A DNA stretch of 64,000 bases from Eshraghiella crossota (GTDB lineage Bacteria; Bacillota; Clostridia; Lachnospirales; Lachnospiraceae): NCBI RefSeq assembly GCF_025148445.1, contig NZ_CP102270.1:186001-250000 (forward strand). The letters are read 5' to 3'. Below the pieces are notes generated by a model. It was not told the DNA's origin and did not search any database. It worked only from the letters and a program-made list of their open reading frames with translations. Of this stretch, positions 35,239 to 43,410 are shown piece by piece (the first letter of the stretch is position 1; the number at the start of each line of letters is the position of its first letter). Made by a program: the position numbers and the translations under genes.

Positions 35239-35393
35239 ATATACATTTATATGATATTTTCCGTGGAGAAGGTAATATTGTTCTTGAGTGAGTATTAAAT
35301 TTAGGAAAGGAGAAGTATACAGAGCAATATTATATTTACAGGGAGTGCTATTATCTTCGGGTGATTAATAATGTATTAGGAAAGGATAAAATA

Positions 35394-35843
35394 ATGAGAA
35401 GAACAAATTTAGTAAAGACAATTTTATGTGGCCTTATTGGAACAATTGCAATGGGAACAGCAGTATTTGCAGGAACTGTCAGCAGGGAAGGATATGTGAG
35501 AGGAAAAAACTACACTAATTCTTACAGCGGAACATTGGGCAAGTATGCTGCCGGTGGTGAAGCAGATACAGCAGCAACCAGTGCACAGAATACAAGTGGA
35601 AGCAGTAGATGGTTCTCTGTACAGGTGTATGAATATAATGTAGAGACCTATAGGAGTAACAGAAAACAGGTTATATCGGATTGTGTAATCAACGGAAGTT
35701 CAATTAATGCACAAATTTACAGAAATATCAACTCAAAGATGTATAGGTACATTCATGTCGGACAGGGATATGCATCTAATGTTTATTCATCTGCCACAAT
35801 GCTTGATAATTATACATATACAGCAAAACAATACTACGAATAA
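35394..35843 (+). CDS. Secreted small protein, possible bacteriocin-like
   Basis: 149 residues from ATG 35394 (AGGAAAGGA upstream). A classical signal peptide (LVKTILCGLIGTIAMGTAVFA) ends at VFAG, leaving about 122 residues rich in Tyr, Ser and Asn with no cysteine (SREGYVRGKNYTNSYSGTL...GSSRWFSVQVYEYN). No enzyme motif. It is followed at 24 bases by two FtsX-like permeases and an ABC ATPase. This layout (secreted peptide, membrane pair, ATPase) resembles lactococcin-972-type bacteriocin loci with self-protection transporters, but the peptide does not show clear Lcn972 motifs. Confidence 0.7.
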   Translation: MRRTNLVKTILCGLIGTIAMGTAVFAGTVSREGYVRGKNYTNSYSGTLGKYAAGGEADTAATSAQNTSGSSRWFSVQVYEYNVETYRSNRKQVISDCVINGSSINAQIYRNINSKMYRYIHVGQGYASNVYSSATMLDNYTYTAKQYYE

Positions 35844-35867
35844 AATGTAACAAAGGAGACGGAAATA

Positions 35868-36968
35868 ATGATTAGTATGGTTCTAAGAAATATCCAAAAT
35901 TCATTCATAAATTTTCGCAAAATTTTTATCCTGTTAATTGTTTCACAGATAATCTCCATTATGAGTATTTTTTTTGTATACGGAATATACGGAAGTTATG
36001 CAGCCAAGATGCAGGAAATAGAGCTAAATACATACAGAATAGGTATAGATTTTGAGGAGGCTGAGAAAAATACGGTTGGCACACTTAAAAGAAACCTTCC
36101 GGAAGTATTAGACAGGATTAATGATAAACTGGAGTTCGTGTTTGTTGCAGGAGCAAGCAATCATAAAATGGTGGCAATGAGAACAAAGTATATTGATGGT
36201 GACTTTAGAACTGTAATAACAAAAGAACAGTATGGAAATATGAAGGGAAGATACCTCAATTCAGAAGATGATGAAAAATGTAACAGAGTTATTTTTTCAG
36301 CAAAAGGCAAGGAAGATTCGGTGGGCGATATTGTAGACATAGCAGGTACTGAATTTGAAATTGTAGGTACTTGTGATGACCTGTTTGCAGATGGTTATGA
36401 TATACCTTATAATTCGTGTCCTGATGATTTGCAGCTTAGCTGGTGCAGCTTTTATTTTAAAGAGTTACCTACGGTTAATGATTATAATGCAATAAAAAAG
36501 ATGGTTACAGGTAACTTTAGTAATTACACAATGGATGAATTCGATATAAAGAACAATGATGAACTTACTTCATATAGGACCATAATTGCTATTTCCGTCT
36601 CAATAGGAATTATTTCGGCACTTAATACATGTCTTATGTATGGATATATTATAAGCCAAAGAAGAAAACAAATGGTAGTATATGGAATAATCGGGGCTGC
36701 CAGAATAAGAAGATTTGCAATAAGTGAATCGGAAATGCTGGTATTCAGCGTTACAACTTCATTAGTGGGAGTTGTTTTATTCAGAACAATTTTCCAGAGT
36801 ATTGTATTAAAAGTATATGACAACAGCAGTGAAATATATACTGTAAAGATGTATGTGTTTATGACAATACTGTATATTATGTGCATACTGATATTTACTT
36901 CTGTTTTGTTGGCAGTTATGAACAGGGATAAGCTGGCAGATATGTTGAGGAGGACGGAGAATGACTAA
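35868..36968 (+). CDS. FtsX/MacB-like ABC permease subunit (first)
   Basis: 366 residues. An N-terminal membrane helix (about 18-42), a large extracytoplasmic domain (about 45-225) and three C-terminal helices (about 230-255, 285-305, 325-350), the topology of MacB/FtsX permeases. SQRRKQMVVYGIIGAARIRRFAISESEML is the cytoplasmic coupling loop. It overlaps the next permease by 8 bases. The pair probably forms a heterodimer driven by the ATPase at 38158 and works by mechanotransmission rather than by a membrane pore. Confidence 0.85.
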   Translation: MISMVLRNIQNSFINFRKIFILLIVSQIISIMSIFFVYGIYGSYAAKMQEIELNTYRIGIDFEEAEKNTVGTLKRNLPEVLDRINDKLEFVFVAGASNHKMVAMRTKYIDGDFRTVITKEQYGNMKGRYLNSEDDEKCNRVIFSAKGKEDSVGDIVDIAGTEFEIVGTCDDLFADGYDIPYNSCPDDLQLSWCSFYFKELPTVNDYNAIKKMVTGNFSNYTMDEFDIKNNDELTSYRTIIAISVSIGIISALNTCLMYGYIISQRRKQMVVYGIIGAARIRRFAISESEMLVFSVTTSLVGVVLFRTIFQSIVLKVYDNSSEIYTVKMYVFMTILYIMCILIFTSVLLAVMNRDKLADMLRRTEND

Positions 36969-38145
36969 ATTTGGAATCAGCGAATATATAAGAAATTTTT
37001 GGTTTAATTTGTGCTCAATATTATTACTTATTGTAATGATGATTTTAACCACAGGCATGATATCAAATATTGACGAAAAAGCCGGTATGTATAAAATAGC
37101 ACGTAAATATATGGATTATGACAGTATGTATCTTGCAAGCATAGAAAATAAGAATATTGAAGAACTTAAGGAAATAGGAGATGTTAATTATGTACAGACT
37201 ATTGAAGGTGATTGCGGAACAAATAAACTGATACGTGGATGTGTATATAGCAGAGAAATTATGAAAAATATGAAACCAAAGCTGGAATATGGTACATATC
37301 CGGATAAGGTCACAGTAGATAGTAATACGGTGAAAGCACTGATAAGCGCTAATCCTTATGGAATAAAGGCTGGGGACACATTTACATATAGTGTATCTAC
37401 ACTGGGTGAATCTGTTCCGGTAAATGTGTATGTTACAGGAGTAATCAAGGAGGGACAGAGGTTATATATCACTTTAAATAAAACTTTTATTAATATGTCA
37501 TATGAAGATTTTTTTCCTGTATACAGTTACGAACAGACAGAAGATGTGAGGCTTATTATTCCGGAAAGTGAAATTTCCAAAATGTCTGAGGCTATGAAAG
37601 CTTCATTATGCGATAATGTAATGATTAATCCGAAAGGAACACTCACGCAAGAGGAAAGAGACGCCATATACGACAGGATAGCAGATTATGATATAACAGG
37701 AGAGACCCCATATCCTGAACCGGCTGAGCTGGTAAACAGAAATAATACCATGTTTAAAATAGAATTTATGAAATATATTCCACTCTCTGTGGTTACTATT
37801 GTGCTACTTTGCATAAGTATAATCGGTATTGTTAATATAAAAACAGCGAAAAGCACAAGATATTATGGAATAATGTATGCTTACGGAATGCGATATAAAA
37901 AAGCCCAGATTATAGAGGGTGTATCGATGACATTTAATTGTGGTTTAGCTGTTATATTTACCGTATCATTAATTAAATTGCAACAGAAAATGGAATTTTT
38001 CGGAGAAATAAATTGTAATCTTAATATGCCGCAGATAATAACAATAACCGGAATATGCATTATTATAATATTTTGCTCAATGTTTGCTGCTAAAGGTGTG
38101 CTAAAGGAACATACACCGGTCCAGATACTTAAAAATAAAAACTAA
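36961..38145 (+). CDS. FtsX/MacB-like ABC permease subunit (second)
   Basis: 394 residues with the same layout: helix near 12-35, extracytoplasmic domain to about 265, then three helices (about 272-295, 325-345, 358-380). GIMYAYGMRYKKAQIIEGVSM is the coupling loop. It differs in sequence from the first subunit, hence a heterodimer is likely. It ends 12 bases before the ATPase start. Confidence 0.85.
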   Translation: MTKFGISEYIRNFWFNLCSILLLIVMMILTTGMISNIDEKAGMYKIARKYMDYDSMYLASIENKNIEELKEIGDVNYVQTIEGDCGTNKLIRGCVYSREIMKNMKPKLEYGTYPDKVTVDSNTVKALISANPYGIKAGDTFTYSVSTLGESVPVNVYVTGVIKEGQRLYITLNKTFINMSYEDFFPVYSYEQTEDVRLIIPESEISKMSEAMKASLCDNVMINPKGTLTQEERDAIYDRIADYDITGETPYPEPAELVNRNNTMFKIEFMKYIPLSVVTIVLLCISIIGIVNIKTAKSTRYYGIMYAYGMRYKKAQIIEGVSMTFNCGLAVIFTVSLIKLQQKMEFFGEINCNLNMPQIITITGICIIIIFCSMFAAKGVLKEHTPVQILKNKN

Positions 38146-38157
38146 ATGGAGGCAACT

Positions 38158-38826
38158 ATGATAGAAATAAAGAACCTATATAAGACATATAATTATGGAA
38201 AGCCAAATGCTTTTGAAGCTTTAAAAGATGTGTCATTAACGATAAATGATGGCGAAATGGTAGCAATTATAGGTAAATCCGGAGCCGGAAAGTCAACATT
38301 AATGCACATACTGGGATGTATTGATGACTTTGAAAAAGGTCAGTATATTTTTAATGGAAAGGACATTTCCAAAGTAAATGAAAAGAAAAGTGCGGCAATA
38401 AGAAATTCCGAAATAGGAATTGTCCTACAGGAGTTTGCACTTATGGAACAATATACGGTAGTAGAAAATGTAATTATGCCATTGTTTTTTACCCCGAAAT
38501 CAGGACGAAGGAGTGAAAAGGAAAAACGTGCTTTGGAGATACTGAAAAGACTGGAAATGGATGAATATGCCCATAAAAAAGTCAACAAACTTTCAGGCGG
38601 ACAGAAACAGAGAGTTGCAATTGCAAGGGCAATGATTAACAATCCGTCTGTTCTTCTGGCAGATGAGCCTACAGGAGCTTTGGATGTGAAAACAACCGAT
38701 GAAATTATGAAAGTTTTCAGAAATCTGAACAAGAATGGAACTACAGTGATAATCATTACACATGACATGGAAGTTGCAGGAATGTGTGACAGAATAATAG
38801 AAATTAGTGACGGAAAAATTATATAG
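38158..38826 (+). CDS. ABC transporter ATPase (MacB/LolD type)
   Basis: 222 residues from ATG 38158; the ATG at 38146 lies inside the ribosome site GGAGG and is rejected. Walker A GKSGAGKST, Q-loop VLQEFALMEQYTV, signature LSGGQKQRVAIARAM, Walker B VLLADEPTGALD and switch His in IIITHDME. It powers the two permeases before it. The final codons run into a truncated gene on the other strand (38824-38916). Confidence 0.93.
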   Translation: MIEIKNLYKTYNYGKPNAFEALKDVSLTINDGEMVAIIGKSGAGKSTLMHILGCIDDFEKGQYIFNGKDISKVNEKKSAAIRNSEIGIVLQEFALMEQYTVVENVIMPLFFTPKSGRRSEKEKRALEILKRLEMDEYAHKKVNKLSGGQKQRVAIARAMINNPSVLLADEPTGALDVKTTDEIMKVFRNLNKNGTTVIIITHDMEVAGMCDRIIEISDGKII

Positions 38827-38916
38827 AGCAAGCGTAGCATACATTAGTGGATTATCAGCAAAAGCAATGTCAATTCCTTCCTTGTATTGGTTGTAGTAAG
38901 CAAAGTATTTTTTCAT
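38824..38916 (-). pseudogene. 5' fragment of an unknown gene abutting the ABC operon
   Basis: A good AAAGGA site and ATG (38916) open MKKYFAYYNQYKEGIDIAF followed by ADNPLMYATLAL. This is protein-like, but the frame then continues as antisense of the ATPase gene. The natural gene seems cut off after about 30 codons, as if the ABC segment was inserted into it. Confidence 0.5.
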
Positions 38917-38966
38917 AATGATAGTCCTTTCTTCAATAAAGTAATGAGCAGTTATGGGAATGTGTG

Positions 38967-39003
38967 GGTAGTGCTACGCATACAAAAGATATGTAACACT
39001 ACC
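38967..39003. repeat. Imperfect inverted repeat
   Basis: GGTAGTG (38967-38973) and CACTACC (38997-39003), with partial inner pairing (GCATA/TATGT). No T run. The 348-base gap 38827-39174 otherwise holds the truncated gene and the terminator at 39085. Confidence 0.5.
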
Positions 39004-39084
39004 AGACATAAATCCCCAATCTATGGGCTTTTCATGCTCTACAAACGCTCTCAAAGAGATAATATTAAGAAAATTGATTTTAAG

Positions 39085-39110
39085 AAAACCCCGAAAATTC
39101 GGGGTTTTTT
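39085..39110 (+). terminator. Terminator
   Basis: AAAACCCCGA and TCGGGGTTTT flank a 4-base loop, then a T run. It may serve the ABC operon, some 260 bases upstream. Confidence 0.8.
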
Positions 39111-39174
39111 AATGCCTAAATTTAAAAAATATATAATTTTGTTTAATATTTATATTGTAGTCAGAGTAATGTTT

Positions 39175-39531
39175 TTATAATATATCATGTCCGGATATAA
39201 AATGCGTATTTGCATCTTGGGCAGGTATTGCGTCAACTCCAAGCTCATCTAAAGCCTGCAATGTAAGACCACTGCTAATTAGTCCAGAAAAACCACTGGT
39301 TACTATAAGAACGCCGCATACGATATATGGTATACCCCCATCATCCCATTTTGTCTCAAAACCAATGATTCTTCCGGATGAATCACGCTTCAGAACATTA
39401 TAGCCACTTGGGTCAGTTTTAGCCCCCATAATGGCAAGAAATATGCCAAATATAATTATTCCACCGAAAATACCTAGACAAAGCTTTGCTCCTGATCTTG
39501 AAACAATACGATTCATAATAACATCTGCCAA
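39175..39531 (-). CDS. Small two-helix membrane protein, uncertain 5' end
   Basis: 118 residues if read from TTG 39531: helix 1 at about 17-36 (LCLGIFGGIIIFGIFLAIMG), a polar loop with SSGRIIGFETKWDDGG, and helix 2 at about 68-90. The same frame upstream (REEKWYECLGGNDNP) is open and protein-like but has no ATG. The best ribosome site (GAGAGGAG at 39569-39576) leads to ATGs in other frames that stop early. A frameshift near 39560 is likely. Family unknown. Confidence 0.5.
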   Translation of the reverse strand: MADVIMNRIVSRSGAKLCLGIFGGIIIFGIFLAIMGAKTDPSGYNVLKRDSSGRIIGFETKWDDGGIPYIVCGVLIVTSGFSGLISSGLTLQALDELGVDAIPAQDANTHFISGHDIL

Positions 39532-39719
39532 TGGATTATCATTGCCACCCAGACATTCATACCATTTCTCCTCTCTGAACTGTGAGCAAAATATGTTAGA
39601 TGATTTTTTTCTGGAGTGTTTTTTTATATGAAATATGGTAAAATATTCTTATGAAAGAGTACAAAGGCAAAATTTTAGTTTATTTATGAGAAAAATGAAG
39701 TAGAAAGTGAGGCGTTAGA

Positions 39720-41255
39720 ATGATTCCATTAAAAATAGAAACTTTATTAGAAGGGCGTATTGTTGAGCATGATCGTGTTGAGTATAAAACTGGTTGGAAT
39801 CCTAATGCGATTATTCATTCAATTTGTGCCTTTGCAAACGATTACGATAATACGAATGGTGGATATATTGTAATGGGAGTGAAAGAAGAGAATGGGATGC
39901 CTGTGTTTCCGTTGGAAGGAATTCCAAAGGAAAAGCTTGATACAATACAGCAGGAGATATTTCAGTATTGCAATATGATAGTTCCAAGATATATTCCAAG
40001 GATGGAGATAATTGATTATAAAAATTCGGGAACTTTTATAATATATCTTTGGTGTCCTGCTGGAGATAGCGGACCTTACCAGGCACCACATACGGTTTAT
40101 GGGATTAAGGGTGAGAAGGTTGATAAAACTATGAAATATTGGATTCGTCCTGCTTCATTAACAACAGAGGCAAGGCAAGATGAAATTTCTGAACTATTTG
40201 ATAAATTTAACTCTGTACCATATGATGACAGGATAAATCGAAAAGCTAGAATAGAGGATATTCGTAGAGGATTCCTTGAAGATTTTATTAGGAAAAGTAA
40301 TAGTAGTCTTATAAATGAACTTAACAGTAGTTCTTTAGAAGATTTATTACTTGCACAGGAAGTTGCTGATGAAACAGATGCTGAACTTGATATTAGAAAT
40401 ATAGGTGTGTTGATGTTTGCAGAGCATCCAGAGAAGCTTATTCCAGGTGCGAAGATTGAATTAATTCGTTTTAATACAGAAGAAGCAGAAGCATCTGATG
40501 ATTTTATAGAAAAGACATTTACAGGACCTATATGGAAGCAGGTGCAGGATGCTTTAGATTATATTAAAGCAACTGTAATTGAAGAAAAAGTTGTTAAAAT
40601 TCAGGGAAAGGCGGAGTCAGAACGATTTTTTAATTACCCATACAATGCTTTAGAAGAAGCTTTGGTAAATGCAGTATTTCATAAGTCATATCGTGAAGAA
40701 GAACCAGTAGAGATACGAATATATGTAGATAGTATACAGATTCTCAATTATCCAGGACTTGCTAAGTGGATTAATCTTGAAAAATTTGAAACAGGTAAAA
40801 TAAGAGGGAGAAAGTACCGTAACAGAAGAATTGGTGAACTTTTCAAAGAGATTGATTTATCAGAGAAAAAAGGGACAGGAATTTCTAAAATCTTGAGGGA
40901 ATTAAGTCAAAATGGTTCGCCAAAGCCAGAATTTGAAATGGATGATGATAGAAACTATCTAAATACCATTATTCGTATTCGGAAGGGATTTGAGAAAGAA
41001 TCTGGTTTAGAAAAACAAGTTAAAATATCAAATGAGGCTTTAAACGAGGCTTTAAATGAGGCTTTAAATGAAAACGAATTGATAATAGTAAATTTAATAC
41101 TAAACAATCCATCAATAAAGCAGAAAGACATAATCGAATCAACTAATATTTCTAGGGCACAGGTACAGCGTATTATGAAGGGATTACAAGAGCGGGGAAT
41201 AATTGTGCATGAGAATTCAAAAAAGTCAGGTAGATGGGTAGTTGTGATTCGGTAA
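39720..41255 (+). CDS. AlbA_2 (Schlafen-type) domain ATP-binding regulator
   Basis: 511 residues. An AlbA_2 fold starts with VEYKTGWNPNAIIHSICAFANDYDNTNGGYIVMGV. A GHKL-type ATP-binding module follows (YNALEEALVNAVFHKSYREEEPVEIRIY, YPGL, KYRNRRIGELFKEIDLSEKKGTGISKI), and a C-terminal winged helix with SIKQKDIIESTNISRAQVQRIMKGLQERGII. These RecG-like proteins without helicase motifs are typical accessory genes of mobile regions; proposed roles are transcription control or defence. A heptad run NEALNEALNEALNE precedes the HTH, coded by 12-bp tandem repeats. GTGAGG lies before the ATG. Codon use is more T-ended than in core genes here. Confidence 0.85.
   Translation: MIPLKIETLLEGRIVEHDRVEYKTGWNPNAIIHSICAFANDYDNTNGGYIVMGVKEENGMPVFPLEGIPKEKLDTIQQEIFQYCNMIVPRYIPRMEIIDYKNSGTFIIYLWCPAGDSGPYQAPHTVYGIKGEKVDKTMKYWIRPASLTTEARQDEISELFDKFNSVPYDDRINRKARIEDIRRGFLEDFIRKSNSSLINELNSSSLEDLLLAQEVADETDAELDIRNIGVLMFAEHPEKLIPGAKIELIRFNTEEAEASDDFIEKTFTGPIWKQVQDALDYIKATVIEEKVVKIQGKAESERFFNYPYNALEEALVNAVFHKSYREEEPVEIRIYVDSIQILNYPGLAKWINLEKFETGKIRGRKYRNRRIGELFKEIDLSEKKGTGISKILRELSQNGSPKPEFEMDDDRNYLNTIIRIRKGFEKESGLEKQVKISNEALNEALNEALNENELIIVNLILNNPSIKQKDIIESTNISRAQVQRIMKGLQERGIIVHENSKKSGRWVVVIR
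41031..41072 (+). repeat. 12-bp tandem repeat inside the AlbA_2 gene
   Basis: Three units of AAYGAGGCTTTA plus a partial fourth code NEAL NEAL NEAL NE. The 12-bp unit keeps frame, so copy-number change would alter the linker between the ATP domain and the HTH. Confidence 0.9.
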
Positions 41256-41405
41256 TTGTATTAAAAAAGTTATAAGATAGCAAAAATTATGGGTGCTTTT
41301 CAAATAATTTCGCAAAAATATTTATGATGGCATGCAGTGAATTAGATTCATTAGCAGCATTTTTTACGTTTGCGTGACAATTCCGATTTGTAAAGTTCCT
41401 AAAAA

Positions 41406-41430
41406 GAGCTGGGTATCATGCGCCCAGCTC
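41406..41430 (+). terminator. Hairpin after the AlbA_2 gene
   Basis: GAGCTGGG (41406-41413) pairs with CCCAGCTC (41423-41430), with an AATTTATATAATA tail. It is 150 bases past the stop. Confidence 0.55.
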
Positions 41431-41449
41431 AATTTATATAATAAAAATC

Positions 41450-41476
41450 AAGGCTGTGGATTATATCCGCAGCCTT
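41450..41476 (-). terminator. Terminator of the minus-strand membrane-protein genes
   Basis: AAGGCTGTGG (41450-41459) pairs with CCGCAGCCTT (41467-41476), one T-G pair. On the minus strand it is followed by GATTTTTATT. Confidence 0.75.
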
Positions 41477-41481
41477 TAGTA

Positions 41482-41733
41482 TTATTTTGAATAGTTAAGA
41501 TACCACAATACACCTAATGTAATTCCTATTGTCCAGACTATAAGGGATAAGATTCCGCATATAAGACCTGTTCTTGATTCTTTACAATGGCTTCCGTATT
41601 GTTTCTTGTATACATAGCACAGACGTATCGTGAATATGGAAAATAAAATTACACCAAAGAAAAAACTTGCGATTCCCATATTACGGCATGCCTTTGCCAA
41701 ATCGTCGGCCTGTTTGTTACCGGTTGTACCCAT
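41482..41733 (-). CDS. Small two-helix membrane protein
   Basis: 83 residues with helices at about 20-42 and 55-78. Polar N-terminus (TTGNKQADDLAKACRNMG). TAATG overlap with the upstream Asn/Tyr-rich gene indicates coupled translation. The two helices resemble those of the DUF4190-type upstream partner, so it is probably related. Function unknown. Confidence 0.7.
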   Translation of the reverse strand: MGTTGNKQADDLAKACRNMGIASFFFGVILFSIFTIRLCYVYKKQYGSHCKESRTGLICGILSLIVWTIGITLGVLWYLNYSK

Positions 41734-42209
41734 TATTTAGTGAAACCTCCCTGTCTGAGCCAGTTGTATAACTGGTTAATTTCTTTGTAGTTGATAAGGA
41801 CATAAATACTGTATATCATCATTATGATTGAAAGAATAAGACCTATAATGGAACATACAAGGCCGACTGTTGCGGGAGCATTCATTTTTCCGTTGTTGGA
41901 TTTTTTGTATTTAAGCGCAAAGACGAGACCGAGGATACCAAGTGTAATACCTACTATTCCGTAACAGCAGCACAATATGATACTTAAAATACCAAGTACA
42001 AGTGCTGCGACCGAATAACCGCTGTCATTTTCATAATTGTTATAATTATTATTGTAACCATTATAATAGTTATTATTATAACCGTTATTATATCCATTGT
42101 TATTGTTGTCAGAGTATGAACCTCTGTTATCGGATTCTCCGCCGCCTTCACGGTAATATCCCTGATTGTTATTATTATCATCACCATTATAATTGTTCTG
42201 ATATTCCAT
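41733..42209 (-). CDS. DUF4190-type membrane protein with Asn/Tyr/Gly-rich N-terminus
   Basis: 158 residues. Residues 1-65 are low-complexity, almost only N, Y, G, D and S (NNGYNNGYNNNYYNGYNNN). Two membrane helices follow (about 70-95 with LGILSIILCCCYGIVG, and 115-140) in DUF4190 style. The low-complexity part resembles prion-like, phase-separating sequence and is probably cytoplasmic. It heads a two-gene minus-strand unit. No known function. Confidence 0.8.
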   Translation of the reverse strand: MEYQNNYNGDDNNNNQGYYREGGGESDNRGSYSDNNNNGYNNGYNNNYYNGYNNNYNNYENDSGYSVAALVLGILSIILCCCYGIVGITLGILGLVFALKYKKSNNGKMNAPATVGLVCSIIGLILSIIMMIYSIYVLINYKEINQLYNWLRQGGFTK

Positions 42210-42232
42210 AATGAACCTCCGTGTTAAGTTGA

Positions 42233-42688
42233 TTAAGGTATGATATATACATGCCTTGTAATAAGAATGATATTCTTAATTATAAAGTTGACAACTACAA
42301 GAAAAAGTGCAATATACAGGTAAAAATATTTTAAATGCATACCCTTAACCCTGCCATGTGTCAGAAAACGGAAGGTCTGGCTCATATAAAAAAATGCGGT
42401 AAGTATGACAGCATATATAACCAGTGGGTGATATAAAATACTCTTCGGGATATTGCCGTGAATAAGATAAATAAAAGCTCTTGTGCCGCCGCAGCCTGGA
42501 CAGTAAAGACCTGTAAGGTGGCGGAACTGACACTCTGTAAGCATATTAATATTGTAACGGACAGCAATTCCTTTGATAATCAATGCTGTAATTCCAGTAA
42601 TAAAAAATATGCAGATTCCTATTATATACACAACGGCATCCGAATCTTTTTCTCTAAGCAGTTGTCTGAAATTTAATCTTTCACTCAT
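42233..42688 (-). CDS. DUF2752 membrane protein
   Basis: 151 residues from ATG 42688 (MSERLNFRQLLREKD). The DUF2752 signature CPGCGGTRAFIYLIHGNIPKS lies in the middle, with three or four membrane helices around it (about 22-45, 90-110, 125-147). The CxxCGGTR motif is of unknown function. Translation appears coupled to a 6-codon leader (42685-42705) which carries the only good ribosome site. Confidence 0.85.
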   Translation of the reverse strand: MSERLNFRQLLREKDSDAVVYIIGICIFFITGITALIIKGIAVRYNINMLTECQFRHLTGLYCPGCGGTRAFIYLIHGNIPKSILYHPLVIYAVILTAFFYMSQTFRFLTHGRVKGMHLKYFYLYIALFLVVVNFIIKNIILITRHVYIIP

Positions 42689-42705
42689 ATACAATATATT
42701 AACAT
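42685..42705 (-). promoter_or_regulatory. Six-codon leader ORF coupled to the DUF2752 gene
   Basis: AAGGAG at 42720-42715, nine bases, then ATG reading MLIYCI and TGA, whose stop overlaps the DUF2752 ATG (ATGA). The main gene has no ribosome site of its own. Confidence 0.5.
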
Positions 42706-42772
42706 GAAAAAACACTCCTTGCAATACGTACAAAGTCCTTATAAAATATAACAAGAGAATGGAGGAATACAC

Positions 42773-43408
42773 ATGACGGTAAAGGAACGGGCTTTGCTTG
42801 TTACAAAACGGCTGGATGAATTTTATACCACAGAGCTTACCTGCTATCTTAATCATGACAGCGCATGGCAGCTTCTTTTTGCCACCATATTAAGTGCCCA
42901 GTGTACAGATGCAAGGGTTAATATAGTGACAGAAAAGCTTTTTAAAAAATACAGAACCTTGGAGGATTTTTCTAAAGCGGACATTAAAGAACTTGAGGAA
43001 GATATACGGTCCACAGGTTTTTACCACAATAAAGCAAAAAATATTAAGGCTTGTGCCACGGAACTTCTGGAACGCCATAACGGGGAAGTACCAAGAGACA
43101 TCGAAAGCCTTACGGCATTAAGCGGAGTGGGCAGAAAGACTGCCAATGTGATAAGAGGAAATATCTATCATGAACCGAGTATTGTGGTGGATACACATGT
43201 TAAAAGAATTTCCAGAAAGCTGGGACTTACAAAAGAAGATGACCCTGTTAAAATAGAATTTGACCTTATGAAGGTTCTTCCTAAAGACCATTGGATTTTA
43301 TATAATATTCAGATAATAAGGCTGGGAAGAAATATATGCTTTGCAAGAAACCCTAAATGTGAGGAATGTTTTTTAAGGGATTTATGTAAAGCAGGAAAAG
43401 GAAAATAA
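42773..43408 (+). CDS. nth: Endonuclease III
   Basis: 211 residues. The helix-hairpin-helix LSGVGRKTANVI with its catalytic Lys, then VVDTHVKRISRKLG with the catalytic Asp, and the 4Fe-4S cluster CFARNPKCEECFLRDLC. It removes oxidised pyrimidines and nicks abasic sites. GGAGG precedes the ATG. It runs straight into the exonuclease gene. Confidence 0.96.
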   Translation: MTVKERALLVTKRLDEFYTTELTCYLNHDSAWQLLFATILSAQCTDARVNIVTEKLFKKYRTLEDFSKADIKELEEDIRSTGFYHNKAKNIKACATELLERHNGEVPRDIESLTALSGVGRKTANVIRGNIYHEPSIVVDTHVKRISRKLGLTKEDDPVKIEFDLMKVLPKDHWILYNIQIIRLGRNICFARNPKCEECFLRDLCKAGKGK

Positions 43409-43410
43409 TA

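Noticed and set aside
35394-35843. Lactococcin 972 family bacteriocin
   Set aside because: Gene order fits, but size (about 122 residues mature) and missing Gly/Trp motifs do not; left as possible bacteriocin-like.
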